Shown: in pieces, positions 18,078-25,922 of the stretch
How positions within the stretch are numbered: position 1 is the stretch's first letter
How the letters are laid out: every line of letters starts with the position of its first letter
Assembly: GCA_017412605.1 (NCBI GenBank)
Contig: JAFPWY010000009.1
Coordinates: 372,001-436,000, forward strand
Length of the DNA stretch: 64,000 nt
Direction of reading: 5' to 3'
Origin: Fibrobacter sp.
GTDB lineage: Bacteria > Fibrobacterota > Fibrobacteria > Fibrobacterales > Fibrobacteraceae
Translations under genes and position numbers: made by a program
The notes under the pieces: generated by a model
Database searches by the model: none
Told to the model about the DNA's origin: nothing
Seen by the model: only the letters and a program-made list of their open reading frames with translations

Positions 18078-18289
18078 CATGCCCAACGGCACAGACAAAC
18101 TAACAAACCCGTTCCGAAAAGACATCCCCGCCACCGGGAGCCCCGAAGATGTTTTTTTTTCAGTTTTCACTTTTTGAAAAAAAAGTGGAAAAACACCACT
18201 AACCCCCCATTTTTTTACGGACGGCAAAAATTGACACTCGTTTTTTGTTATTTTTGCCCACGAAAAAACAATAATTATAGGATAAAAAT
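18078..18289. other. 212-bp region upstream of ssb
   Basis: Contains long T/A runs, an 8-bp hairpin (CACTTTTT/AAAAAGTG at 18168-18187) that may act as a weak terminator of the preceding gene, and TTGACA at 18231-18236. No clean -10 at 16-18 nt from that TTGACA; TTATTTTTG lies closer. The ssb promoter must be here but cannot be placed firmly. Confidence 0.4.
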
Positions 18290-18757
18290 ATGGCTTACCT
18301 AAATAAAGTGATGCTTATCGGAAACATTGGCAAGGACCCTGAAATTCGCGCCAACCCCGCTGGACGCAAGCGCGTCTCGTTCTCCCTCGCCACATCCCGC
18401 CGCTACCGCGACAACAATGGCGAAACCAAGGAACAGACCGACTGGCACAACATCGTCGGCTGGGGCAAGATCGCAGACATCATCGAACAGCTCGGCGTCC
18501 GCAAGGGCATGAGCCTCTATGTTGAAGGCACCCTCACCAACCGCAGTTGGACCGACCAGACCACGGGTCAAAAGCGCTATGCCACCGAAGTCAACATGGA
18601 CACGTTCCAGTTGCTCACCCCACGTGGCCAGGGCGGCCCGAACGCTGGCGGCTTCAGCCAGGGCAACGGTTACAACCAGTCCAACAGCTACAGCCAGTCC
18701 TCCGCTCCGGCATACGACGCCCAGATGCCGGAAGGTGACGACGACCTCCCGTTCTAA
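18290..18757 (+). CDS. ssb: Single-stranded DNA-binding protein
   Basis: 155 residues. Residues 1-110 are the OB-fold (MAYLNKVMLIGNIGKDPEIR, VSFSLATSRRYRD, TDWHNIVGWGKIADI, LYVEGTLTNRSWTD), followed by a flexible Gly/Asn/Gln/Ser linker and the acidic tip DDDLPF that binds replication and repair partners. It coats ssDNA as a tetramer. The gene is 3 nt upstream of a membrane-protein gene and may be co-transcribed with it and asd. Length and composition are ordinary for the family. Confidence 0.97.
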   Translation: MAYLNKVMLIGNIGKDPEIRANPAGRKRVSFSLATSRRYRDNNGETKEQTDWHNIVGWGKIADIIEQLGVRKGMSLYVEGTLTNRSWTDQTTGQKRYATEVNMDTFQLLTPRGQGGPNAGGFSQGNGYNQSNSYSQSSAPAYDAQMPEGDDDLPF

Positions 18758-18760
18758 GCT

Positions 18761-19729
18761 ATGAATACGCAGGTTGCCGAAATCGCCTTGATGTTCGTAC
18801 TCCCGCTCGGGATTACGTTCGTCACCATCCTCATGTCCGCATCGGCCGAGACACGTAACCAGAAACTCCTGGGAACGCTGCTCTCGCTGCTCCTCGTGGC
18901 AATAGATAGCATTTTCTATTTCATGAAGAACACCATCGTCACATACAATACGGATGGTGGTGTGCTACTCGCCTTTGCAAGCATGTTCCTTTTCGGCATC
19001 CTGTACGTCATTCGCAGCGAAGACAGCGCGGCCAAGGCTGGGAACGCCATCTTTGCGGCCCTGATGCTCGTCGGCTTCATCGGCATCGCCTACTGGGAAC
19101 GTCCGACGCTGATTATCGCCTCAGACCATTCCCCCTCGGAAATCGCCGAAATCAACGCAAGGTACCAGGACTACATCCAGTCCTTCAATGACGGTGCACC
19201 CGCCAACGAAGTGGTCCGGACCGGGACTATCATCTCGACCGGTCATGCCAGTGCACCTGAGACCTACGAGAACGCCAAGCCAGGTTCGCCCGAAGCAGCC
19301 AAAGGCCGTCTGAACAGCTACATCGCCGAGACGGACAAGGTCATCGAGCGCATGCAGTCTATCGCCGAGGCCATCAACGAATACGAGCTCATTCCGCCGA
19401 ACATCAGCGAAGCGGACCGCGAAGCGCGCAGCCAGCAGGCTCTCGCCATCAACAACAATGCGACCGCGCTGAACCGCAAGACACTCGGGCTATTCCACCC
19501 GCACAGCGCAAGCGAAGCGCATTCCGAACTCATCCAGGCCACGGAATGCCTCAGGCTCGCCGCTTACTCCCTGTATACCTATTCCCTGCAAGAGAGTTCC
19601 GAGGAACAGGTCAAACAGTACCAGCAGGCCCGCGACCAGCTCGGCCAAACAAGAGTTTATCTGGGACGTTTCCAGAACAACATCAACAATCTAGTTTCAA
19701 ACTATCAACCTCAACAAGAAGAAGAGTAA
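18761..19729 (+). CDS. Hypothetical membrane protein with C-terminal helical domain
   Basis: 322 residues. Four hydrophobic segments occupy about residues 5-115 (for example LMFVLPLGITFVTILM and AIFAALMLVGFIGIAYW). The remaining 200 residues are soluble, rich in Ala, Glu and Gln, and look alpha-helical (AEIDKVIERMQSIAEAINEY-type heptads, ending in QYQQARDQLGQTRVYLGRF). No family recognised. The ATG is 3 nt after the ssb stop codon and the asd gene begins 8 nt after its end, so it is part of an ssb-asd transcription unit. Function unknown; a coiled-coil periplasmic or cytoplasmic domain is an inference. Confidence 0.75.
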   Translation: MNTQVAEIALMFVLPLGITFVTILMSASAETRNQKLLGTLLSLLLVAIDSIFYFMKNTIVTYNTDGGVLLAFASMFLFGILYVIRSEDSAAKAGNAIFAALMLVGFIGIAYWERPTLIIASDHSPSEIAEINARYQDYIQSFNDGAPANEVVRTGTIISTGHASAPETYENAKPGSPEAAKGRLNSYIAETDKVIERMQSIAEAINEYELIPPNISEADREARSQQALAINNNATALNRKTLGLFHPHSASEAHSELIQATECLRLAAYSLYTYSLQESSEEQVKQYQQARDQLGQTRVYLGRFQNNINNLVSNYQPQQEEE

Positions 19730-19737
19730 GGTTAATT

Positions 19738-20760
19738 ATGATTCGCAACGTAGCCATCATGGGCGCAACCGGCGCCGTCGGCCAGGAAATCCTTTCCATC
19801 CTCGAGGAACGTAACTTCCCGCTGCAGAGCCTCAAGCTACTCGCCTCCGAGCGTAGCGCAGGCAAGGAATTCAAGTTCAAGGGCGAAACACTCAAGTGCG
19901 AAGTCCTGAACAAGGATTCCTTCAAGGGCATCGACCTGGTGCTCAGCTCCGCCGGTGCCGCAATTTCCCAGGAATTCGCCCCCATCGCCGTCGAAAACGG
20001 CGCCGTGGTCGTCGACAACACGAGCTTCTTCCGCATGGACCCGAAGGTCCCGCTGGTCGTGCCCGAAGTGAACCCCGAAGACATCAAGCTCTACAAGGCT
20101 GAACTCGGCGGCAAGGGCATCATCGCCAACCCGAACTGCACGACCATCATGATGGTCGTGGTCTTGAACCCGATCGAAAAGATTTCTCACATCAAGAAGA
20201 TTCACATTTCTTCTTACCAGAGCGCGAGTGGCGCAGGCGCCATCGCCATGGAAGAACTCAAGCAGCAGTACAAGGACATCATCGAAACGGGCACCACCAC
20301 GCACATCGCGAAATTCCCATTCCAGCTTGCGTACAACGTTATTCCGCAGATTGACAAGATGACGGAAAACGACTACACCAAGGAAGAGATGAAGATGTTC
20401 AATGAGACGCGCAAGATTATGCACTCCGACGTCCGCACGAGTGCCACCTGCGTGCGCGTGAGCTCGCTGCGCTCTCACTCCGAATCTGTGTGGTTCGAAA
20501 CGGAACGTCCGGTGTCTGTGGAAGAAATCCGCAACGCCCTCAAGAACGCTCCGGGCGTGACCCTCAAGGACGACCCGCAAAACTACGTTTACCCGATGCC
20601 GCTCGAAAGCGCCGGCAAGGACAACGTGTTCGTTGGCCGTATCCGCAAGGACCTCGCCGACGACAACAGCAACACGCTGTGGCTCACCGGCGACCAGATT
20701 CGCAAGGGTGCCGCCCTCAACGCCGTGCAGATTGGTGAAATTCTCGCAAAGGGCGTGTAA
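19738..20760 (+). CDS. asd: Aspartate-semialdehyde dehydrogenase
   Basis: 340 residues. NADP-binding GATGAVGQE at residues 9-17, the nucleophilic cysteine in ANPNCTTIMM, and the family blocks SYQSASGAGAIAMEEL and RVSSLRSHSESVW are all present. It reduces aspartyl phosphate to aspartate semialdehyde, the branch point to lysine/diaminopimelate, threonine and methionine, so it feeds the same pathway as metXW. The frame is open upstream to 19546, but the ATG at 19738 starts the conserved N-terminus IRNVAIMG and follows AGTAAGG. A good terminator follows at 20797. Confidence 0.97.
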   Translation: MIRNVAIMGATGAVGQEILSILEERNFPLQSLKLLASERSAGKEFKFKGETLKCEVLNKDSFKGIDLVLSSAGAAISQEFAPIAVENGAVVVDNTSFFRMDPKVPLVVPEVNPEDIKLYKAELGGKGIIANPNCTTIMMVVVLNPIEKISHIKKIHISSYQSASGAGAIAMEELKQQYKDIIETGTTTHIAKFPFQLAYNVIPQIDKMTENDYTKEEMKMFNETRKIMHSDVRTSATCVRVSSLRSHSESVWFETERPVSVEEIRNALKNAPGVTLKDDPQNYVYPMPLESAGKDNVFVGRIRKDLADDNSNTLWLTGDQIRKGAALNAVQIGEILAKGV

Positions 20761-20796
20761 TCCGAGAGTCATCCTGATTCATACGCATATTTAAAA

Positions 20797-20823
20797 AGCC
20801 GTCCCGCAAGGACGGTTTTTTTA
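20797..20823 (+). terminator. Rho-independent terminator after asd
   Basis: GCCGTCC pairs with GGACGG(T) around a CGCAA loop, preceded by A run and followed by seven T. Confidence 0.92.
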
Positions 20824-20827
20824 ATAT

Positions 20828-20856
20828 TTGAAAAGTCCCACATGTAAATCTATATT
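20828..20856 (+). promoter_or_regulatory. Sigma-70-like promoter of a leaderless lipoprotein gene
   Basis: TTGAAA at 20828-20833, a 17-nt spacer, then TATATT at 20851-20856. The hexamer ends 7 nt before the ATG at 20864, so transcription should begin at or next to the start codon. This is the clearest example in the window. Confidence 0.72.
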
Positions 20857-20863
20857 TGTGCGC

Positions 20864-21940
20864 ATGAATTACAAGAAAATCCTTCCCTTTTTGATTTCTT
20901 CCGCATTCCTGTTCGCAGCATGCGGTGACGACAGTTCTTCCACCTCCGCGGATCCTTCTACCGAAGAATCTTCTGAATCCCAGGACAGTTCGTCCTCCAA
21001 GGACGAAGCCAAATCTTCATCTTCGAAAAAGGACACCGCCAAATCCTCATCGTCAAAAAAAACTGACGCCAAGTCTTCATCATCAAAGAAAAACGATGCA
21101 AGTTCCTCTTCGACAAAGAAAGATGGCTCCAAATCTTCGTCATCAACAAAAGACGATGCAAGTTCCTCTTCGACAAAGAAAGATGACGACAAATCTTCCT
21201 CCAGCACGTCCCAAGATTCTTCCGAAGGAAACAGCAGTGCTCCAAAACTTGAAGACCTCGAAAAGAACATGGAACTCAAGCTGTTCGACCAGACCGTCTA
21301 CCTTTCCACCGGCAGCAAGCAAGGGGTTATAGCCCTCCGCATTCCGAACGAATTGTGGGTTGTCACCTTTACGGATTTTACCAACGGCAAGGTCACTTTC
21401 CGCGAAGGAAACGTCGGCTACGAAAGCACCAATGTGGACGCAGCAAAAAAAATCGTCGGGAAACTGGCCAGCGGATTCTCCCTAGAGTTCTCCATCAGTG
21501 ACGATGATAAAATCATGTACTCCGTGAACGGCTCGGATTCGTCTAGCCAGGCCATAAAGGCCGGTGTCCCTGTCCAGAAGGGCAAGGTTTCCAAGGCCGA
21601 TGCGATTCAGAACAAGATTTATGAATGCACCGACGGCGATTCCACGAGAATCTTTAATTTCTACAAAAGCTCGTACACCTACGAAACTTCGGTCGACAAC
21701 AATGTGGCGAACTGGCATGCCGGCCGCTACGACATCCAGCGCAACACCCTGTTGATGCTCCCATTACACAACGAGGGATGGTCGAGTTCAATGTTCGCAT
21801 ATTCCGTGGGCACCGACAATTCCATCACGATAAAAAGTGACGAATCCCTGAACTGCACGGTCAAGGATGTCGAGCAGGATTACGAAAACGATGCGGATTT
21901 TGTCGACGAATGGGTAGCGACTAAAAAAGACTCTAATTGA
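20864..21940 (+). CDS. Lipoprotein with Ser/Lys/Asp-rich repeat linker
   Basis: 358 residues. Lipobox FAAC at about Cys20, then roughly 105 residues of low-complexity linker made of Ser runs alternating with Lys/Asp (KSSSSKK, DASSSSTKKD units). From about residue 130 a globular region begins (NMELKLFDQTVYLSTG, VWVVTFTDFTNG) and contains two cysteines; no family is recognised. Such linkers are typical of Fibrobacter surface lipoproteins and may lift the domain off the membrane. The ATG at 20864 is chosen over the upstream 20828 start because of the signal peptide and the promoter spacing. It is flanked by terminators on both sides, so it is monocistronic. Confidence 0.8.
   Translation: MNYKKILPFLISSAFLFAACGDDSSSTSADPSTEESSESQDSSSSKDEAKSSSSKKDTAKSSSSKKTDAKSSSSKKNDASSSSTKKDGSKSSSSTKDDASSSSTKKDDDKSSSSTSQDSSEGNSSAPKLEDLEKNMELKLFDQTVYLSTGSKQGVIALRIPNELWVVTFTDFTNGKVTFREGNVGYESTNVDAAKKIVGKLASGFSLEFSISDDDKIMYSVNGSDSSSQAIKAGVPVQKGKVSKADAIQNKIYECTDGDSTRIFNFYKSSYTYETSVDNNVANWHAGRYDIQRNTLLMLPLHNEGWSSSMFAYSVGTDNSITIKSDESLNCTVKDVEQDYENDADFVDEWVATKKDSN
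21093..21185 (+). repeat. 33-bp direct repeat, 60-bp period, within lipoprotein linker
   Basis: The 33-bp stretch at 21093-21125 recurs exactly at 21153-21185. The encoded unit is NDASSSSTKKDGSKSSSSTK-like. The identity at DNA level suggests a recent tandem duplication by slippage in the Ser/Lys linker. Confidence 0.88.
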
Positions 21941-21943
21941 AAA

Positions 21944-21972
21944 GAGGCCCGCTAAGCGGGCCTCCTTTTTTT
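21944..21972. terminator. Strong terminator between convergent genes
   Basis: A 9-bp perfect GC-rich stem (GAGGCCCGC/GCGGGCCTC) with a TAA loop, followed by a T run on the plus strand. It ends the lipoprotein gene; the minus-strand tail is weaker for putP. Confidence 0.93.
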
Positions 21973-22015
21973 CGTCTAATTGTTTTTCATCTATTGGGCG
22001 CAAGCCCGTTTTGAA

Positions 22016-23557
22016 TTAAAGTTTCATATCGGAGAGGCGCGTGTGCTCCACTGCGTCAAACTCGTCCTGGATTTCCTTGCTCGGGGCCTTGGAGCAAAGG
22101 CTCACGATGACGATGGTCGCGAAGGAGAGAACGAAGCCGGGCACGAGTTCGTAAATCTGGAAAATCTCGGCAGAGAAACCGGAAAGGTAGAACTTCCACA
22201 CGAACGTCGTGATGCCGCCAACGAGCATGCCCGCGATGGCGCCCGGAAGCGTGGTACGCTTCCAGAACAGGGCAAGGAGCATAATCGGGCCGAAGGTCGC
22301 ACCGAAGCCGCCCCAGGCAAAGCTCACAAGGCTCATCACCACATCGAGGAAGCTCTTGCCCTGTTTAGCGCCTTCGGCGCCGGGCGCCCCCTGCATGGCG
22401 ACAATCACGGCAATGACGGTAATGAGCACGACCACGCCGCGGCTCACCCACATGACTTCCTTGTTGCTCGCTTTCTTGCGGAACAAGTGCTTGTAAAGGT
22501 CGTTACTGAATGCAGAAGCGGAAACCAGCAGTTGCGAGTCGGCGGTACTCATGATGGCGGCGAGGATGGCAGCCATGAGGATAGCGGCAATCGCCGGATG
22601 GCAGAGCGCCTGGCACAAAATCATGAAGATGCGTTCCGGGTCGTTGACGGTGATGCCGTGCGCTTCCACGTAGTAGCGGCCGAGCAACGCAATCATCACG
22701 ACTGCGCCGAGGCAAATCGTCACCCAGGTCATGGCGATGCGGCGGGAATCCTTGATTTCTTCGGCGTTCTTGATGCTCATGAAGCGCACCAGGATGTGCG
22801 GCATGCCGAAGTAACCGAGGCCCCACGCGAGGCTCGATATCAAAGCGATAAGCCCGATGGACTTGCCGGTAGTGGCATTGGTGAAGAGGCTCATCAGGTA
22901 GGGATTCTGTGCGTTCACGGCATCCATCGTCGCAGCAAAACCACCCGAGCCGCTCATGATAATCGAGGGAATCGCGATGACGGCGATGAGCATCATGATG
23001 GCCTGGATAAAGTCGGTCCAGCAGACTGCGAAGAACCCACCCATGAAGGTATAGCTCACCACGACGACCGCACCGAGAATGAGGCCTGTAGTGTAACCCA
23101 TGCCGAAAATCGTGCCGAACAATTTGGCGCAAGCGACGAAGCCCGACACCGTGTAGAACAGGAAGAACGCGAGAATGAAAATCGAGGCAATGACGCGAAT
23201 GATTCCCTTGTTGTCGCGGAAGCGGTTCGAGAAGAAATCCGGGAGCGTAATGGAATCACCACAGAAGTGACTGTACTTGCGGAGCCTGCGGCCCACAATT
23301 TTCCAGTTGAGGTACGTACCGATGACGAGACCGATGCCGATCCACGCTTCAGAAAAACCACTCACGAACACGGCGCCCGGGAGGCCCATCAGGAGCCAGC
23401 CACTCATGTCGGAGGCCTGTGCGGACATTGCGACCACCCACTTGTTCATGCCGCGGTTGCCCAGGTAGTAGGCGTTCAGGCTGTTCGCCTTTTTAGAGAA
23501 GTAAAAACCGATGCCGAGCATCATCAGCAGGTAAAGGATAAAGACAGTCAATACCAT
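22016..23557 (-). CDS. putP: Sodium/proline symporter
   Basis: 513 residues with about 13 membrane helices. Family blocks include YLGNRGMNKWVVAMSAQASD in helix 1-2, SGWLLMGLPGAVFVSG, and AAILAAIMSTADSQLLVSAS in helix 8, where the Na+-coordinating Ser/Thr lie. It imports proline (or a related solute) with Na+. The frame is open to 23620, but the ATG at 23557 gives the normal short N-terminus and follows GGGAGAATGTCAA. It is a stand-alone gene divergent from trmO. Confidence 0.93.
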   Translation of the reverse strand: MVLTVFILYLLMMLGIGFYFSKKANSLNAYYLGNRGMNKWVVAMSAQASDMSGWLLMGLPGAVFVSGFSEAWIGIGLVIGTYLNWKIVGRRLRKYSHFCGDSITLPDFFSNRFRDNKGIIRVIASIFILAFFLFYTVSGFVACAKLFGTIFGMGYTTGLILGAVVVVSYTFMGGFFAVCWTDFIQAIMMLIAVIAIPSIIMSGSGGFAATMDAVNAQNPYLMSLFTNATTGKSIGLIALISSLAWGLGYFGMPHILVRFMSIKNAEEIKDSRRIAMTWVTICLGAVVMIALLGRYYVEAHGITVNDPERIFMILCQALCHPAIAAILMAAILAAIMSTADSQLLVSASAFSNDLYKHLFRKKASNKEVMWVSRGVVVLITVIAVIVAMQGAPGAEGAKQGKSFLDVVMSLVSFAWGGFGATFGPIMLLALFWKRTTLPGAIAGMLVGGITTFVWKFYLSGFSAEIFQIYELVPGFVLSFATIVIVSLCSKAPSKEIQDEFDAVEHTRLSDMKL

Positions 23558-23662
23558 TTGACATTCTCCCTGAAATGTGATTTCTTCTAAAATAAGATAT
23601 TTTGCGCTGCGATTTCCCACGAGAGCGTTATTTTTTCTAAATAAAAGAGCCTAGATACGAAC

Positions 23663-24343
23663 ATGCAAGAGATATCCTTCAAAATTATCGCAAAAATCAA
23701 AAGCGATTTCGACACCAAGTTCGGGGTGCCCAGGCAGAGCGGCCTTGTCCCGGGCCTCAAGTCAAGTATCCGCTTTGAGCCGGAATTCCGGAACGCCGAC
23801 GCCCTGCGCGGGCTAGAAGGATTCAGCCACCTGTGGATTGCATGGATTTTCTCGGAAAACATCCGCGAGTCATGGAGCCCGACCGTGCGGCCACCCAGAC
23901 TCGGGGGCAACAAGCGCCTCGGCGTTTTCGCGACCCGTTCCAGTTTCCGCCCGAACCCGCTTGCGCTTTCGTGCGTGAAGATAGAGGAAATCCACCTTGA
24001 CGGGGATGAAGGTCCCGAAATTGTCGTAAGCGGCGCCGACCTCATGGACGGCACCCCCATCGTCGACATCAAGCCCTACATCCCCTACACCGACGCCCGC
24101 CCCGAAGCCATCGGCGGTTTTACGGATTCCGTGTTCAAGAACAGGCTGCACGTCAACGCCCCTGCCGAAATTTTGAACAAGCTAGAATCTGAAAAAAGGG
24201 ACGCTCTCGTTGCCGTACTGGAACAGGACCCGCGCCCCGCCTACCAAGACGACCCCGAGCGCATCTACGGGTTCAGCTTCGCCGGCAGGGAAATCAAGTT
24301 CAAAGTCAACCACGAGACCCTCGAGCTCATCAGCATCGACTAA
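23663..24343 (+). CDS. trmO: tRNA (adenine-N6)-methyltransferase TrmO (TsaA family)
   Basis: 226 residues. The TsaA/VirR core is clear: KIKSDFDTKFGVPRQSGLVP, LEGFSHLWIAWIF, the conserved RPPRLGGNKRLGVFATRSSF-like block and RPNPLALSCVKI, then the C-terminal IKPYIPYTDARPEA. TrmO methylates N6-threonylcarbamoyl-adenosine 37 of tRNAs for ANN codons, using SAM bound by its unusual beta-barrel. The start is the ATG at 23663. The gene is followed by a hairpin that can terminate it and the convergent CE6 gene. Confidence 0.9.
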   Translation: MQEISFKIIAKIKSDFDTKFGVPRQSGLVPGLKSSIRFEPEFRNADALRGLEGFSHLWIAWIFSENIRESWSPTVRPPRLGGNKRLGVFATRSSFRPNPLALSCVKIEEIHLDGDEGPEIVVSGADLMDGTPIVDIKPYIPYTDARPEAIGGFTDSVFKNRLHVNAPAEILNKLESEKRDALVAVLEQDPRPAYQDDPERIYGFSFAGREIKFKVNHETLELISID

Positions 24344-24371
24344 CGCCGCAACGAAAAAAACTACAAACGGA

Positions 24372-24410
24372 AAAGGCTTCCCCGCCAAAAAGCGAGGAAG
24401 CCTTTGCTTG
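24372..24410. terminator. Hairpin between convergent trmO and CE6 genes
   Basis: AAAGGCTTCC pairs with GGAAGCCTTT, extended by CGC/GCG, around a CAAAAA loop. The T tails are short on both strands, so efficiency is uncertain. Confidence 0.75.
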
Positions 24411-24433
24411 CTTTACACAAAAAACTGTTCGTA

Positions 24434-25726
24434 CTAGCGGGCGATATCGATGCGGGCCGTAGAACGGGCGGAACCCGCCTGCACGGATATCAGGTAGTTG
24501 CCCACCGGAAGCTTGGAAGTTTCGAGGTTCACCGTATTCTCGCCAGCCGAGAACATGGCATCCATGCTCATGACCTGCTTGCCCAAGACCGAGTAAACCG
24601 CCACGTTGACACGGGAAGCGCGGTCGAGGTTCACGGGAACCTGGATTGCGCGATCCGACACAACTGCACGACCGATAGAAACGCCCTTGGCCTGCACCGC
24701 CCTGATGGCATCGGAGCCTTCGGACGACGATGTCGCATCGGCAACAGCGCTGCTTTCAGGAGACTGAGCCGAGGAACTGGAGCCATCCGCCGGGCCGGCG
24801 GAACTAGAGCTTTCGGCGCCAGAAGAAGCCGGAGCTTCGCTACTAGAGGAGGCCGGAGAATCGGAAGATTCCGGTGTCGAAGTGGCGACCGGTTTAAGCT
24901 TATCGCCCAGAACTTCCATCACCTTCTCCGCATAACGCTTGCCAAAGTCACGGTAACCCTGCGAAGAGAAGTGGATGCGCATCATGTCCAGATCGTTGAG
25001 GCCCTCGGCCGACACGAGATAAAAATTCTTGGACTGATCCGGGAGTTTCCGGATGTTGTTGTTCGTGCCCTTGGAACTGCCTTGATACGGGACTTCGCCG
25101 GCAAAGAACGGGATGTCCTCTTCGAGCCCGACATCCTTGACCAGGCGGTCATAGACCTTCTTGACCTTGCCCGGCCAATCGCCGTCGCCCTCGTCAGTTT
25201 CACCCTGATGGAAGATGATTCCCTTGATGACGCCGTCTTCCTTGGCCTTCTTGGCCATGTCGACCAAACGCTTGTACGGGTCACCACCATAGTCCTTGAC
25301 AATGTCCTTGAACCAGCCCGCTTGGTCATTCAAATAGCCCTGATCCATCGGAGAATCGAACGCCACGATGCTGCACCCCGCGATGGCCACAACCACGACA
25401 CCCACCCTGATTTGAGGGTCAAGCTTTTCGACCAGCGTGCGTCCGAAGTAATCGGTAGGGCCAAGACCGCCATGCTTGTTTGCTAGCGGGGGAATCGCGT
25501 CGTTCCATGTCCCGAGCGCCCTTCCGTTGAAGTTGTCGATTGTCGAAAGCATCTGGAAGCGCGGATCGACCGTCTTGTCCTGAGTCTCAATGGTGCCCTG
25601 CCCCTCCATGTTGGACTGGCCAAAAGCGAGATAGATGTGGAAGTTAGGATCCGGGTCGGCATATACGGAAGCTGCCGCCATAAGCGCAAACCCGAACAGG
25701 GGGCCCAGCAGGTTCACTTTTTTCAT
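24434..25726 (-). CDS. CE6-type carbohydrate acetyl esterase with C-terminal sorting module
   Basis: 430 residues. Signal peptide to about residue 23. The SGNH-type esterase spans about 27-285: nucleophile S38 in LAFGQSNMEGQG, IIFHQGETDEGDGDWP, and the catalytic-type His in RIHFSSQGYRDFGKRYA. CE6 removes acetyl groups from acetylated xylan. A Ser-rich linker (about 290-345) joins a C-terminal Ig-like module (VNVAVYSVLGKQVMSMDAM, LPVGNYLISVQAG) of the type IX sorting kind. A strong GAGGAG lies before the ATG. It is a paralogue of the next upstream gene, 25923-27191. Secretion by the PorU-like system is inferred. Confidence 0.88.
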   Translation of the reverse strand: MKKVNLLGPLFGFALMAAASVYADPDPNFHIYLAFGQSNMEGQGTIETQDKTVDPRFQMLSTIDNFNGRALGTWNDAIPPLANKHGGLGPTDYFGRTLVEKLDPQIRVGVVVVAIAGCSIVAFDSPMDQGYLNDQAGWFKDIVKDYGGDPYKRLVDMAKKAKEDGVIKGIIFHQGETDEGDGDWPGKVKKVYDRLVKDVGLEEDIPFFAGEVPYQGSSKGTNNNIRKLPDQSKNFYLVSAEGLNDLDMMRIHFSSQGYRDFGKRYAEKVMEVLGDKLKPVATSTPESSDSPASSSSEAPASSGAESSSSAGPADGSSSSAQSPESSAVADATSSSEGSDAIRAVQAKGVSIGRAVVSDRAIQVPVNLDRASRVNVAVYSVLGKQVMSMDAMFSAGENTVNLETSKLPVGNYLISVQAGSARSTARIDIAR

Positions 25727-25871
25727 TTTTTTCTCCTCAAAACGAGCATTATCTTCACAACGAAGACTTCATTCCGGCACCTAACTCCATTTCGACAATT
25801 AATATACCCCGAAAACGCCCAAATCTGAAGAAACGAGGCTTCTTTCCATTGTAAAGGATTGCAACACAACG

Positions 25872-25903
25872 CAAAAACCCGTCTCCGGATACGGAAACGG
25901 GTC
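25872..25903 (-). terminator. Terminator after the second CE6 gene
   Basis: On the minus strand ACCCGTTTCCG pairs with CCGGAGACGGGT around a TAT loop, followed by TTTTTG. Confidence 0.9.
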
Positions 25904-25922
25904 TAATTTCAGCGAATAAGGA

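Noticed and set aside
18231-18256. Bacteroides-type promoter (TTG ... TAnnTTTG) upstream of ssb
   Set aside because: A TATTTTTG exists, but its distance from TTGACA is off and no other gene here shows the pattern.
21980-23590. 536-codon plus-strand frame opposite putP
   Set aside because: Overlaps the symporter entirely; His/Glu/Asp-rich non-protein-like sequence without start signals.
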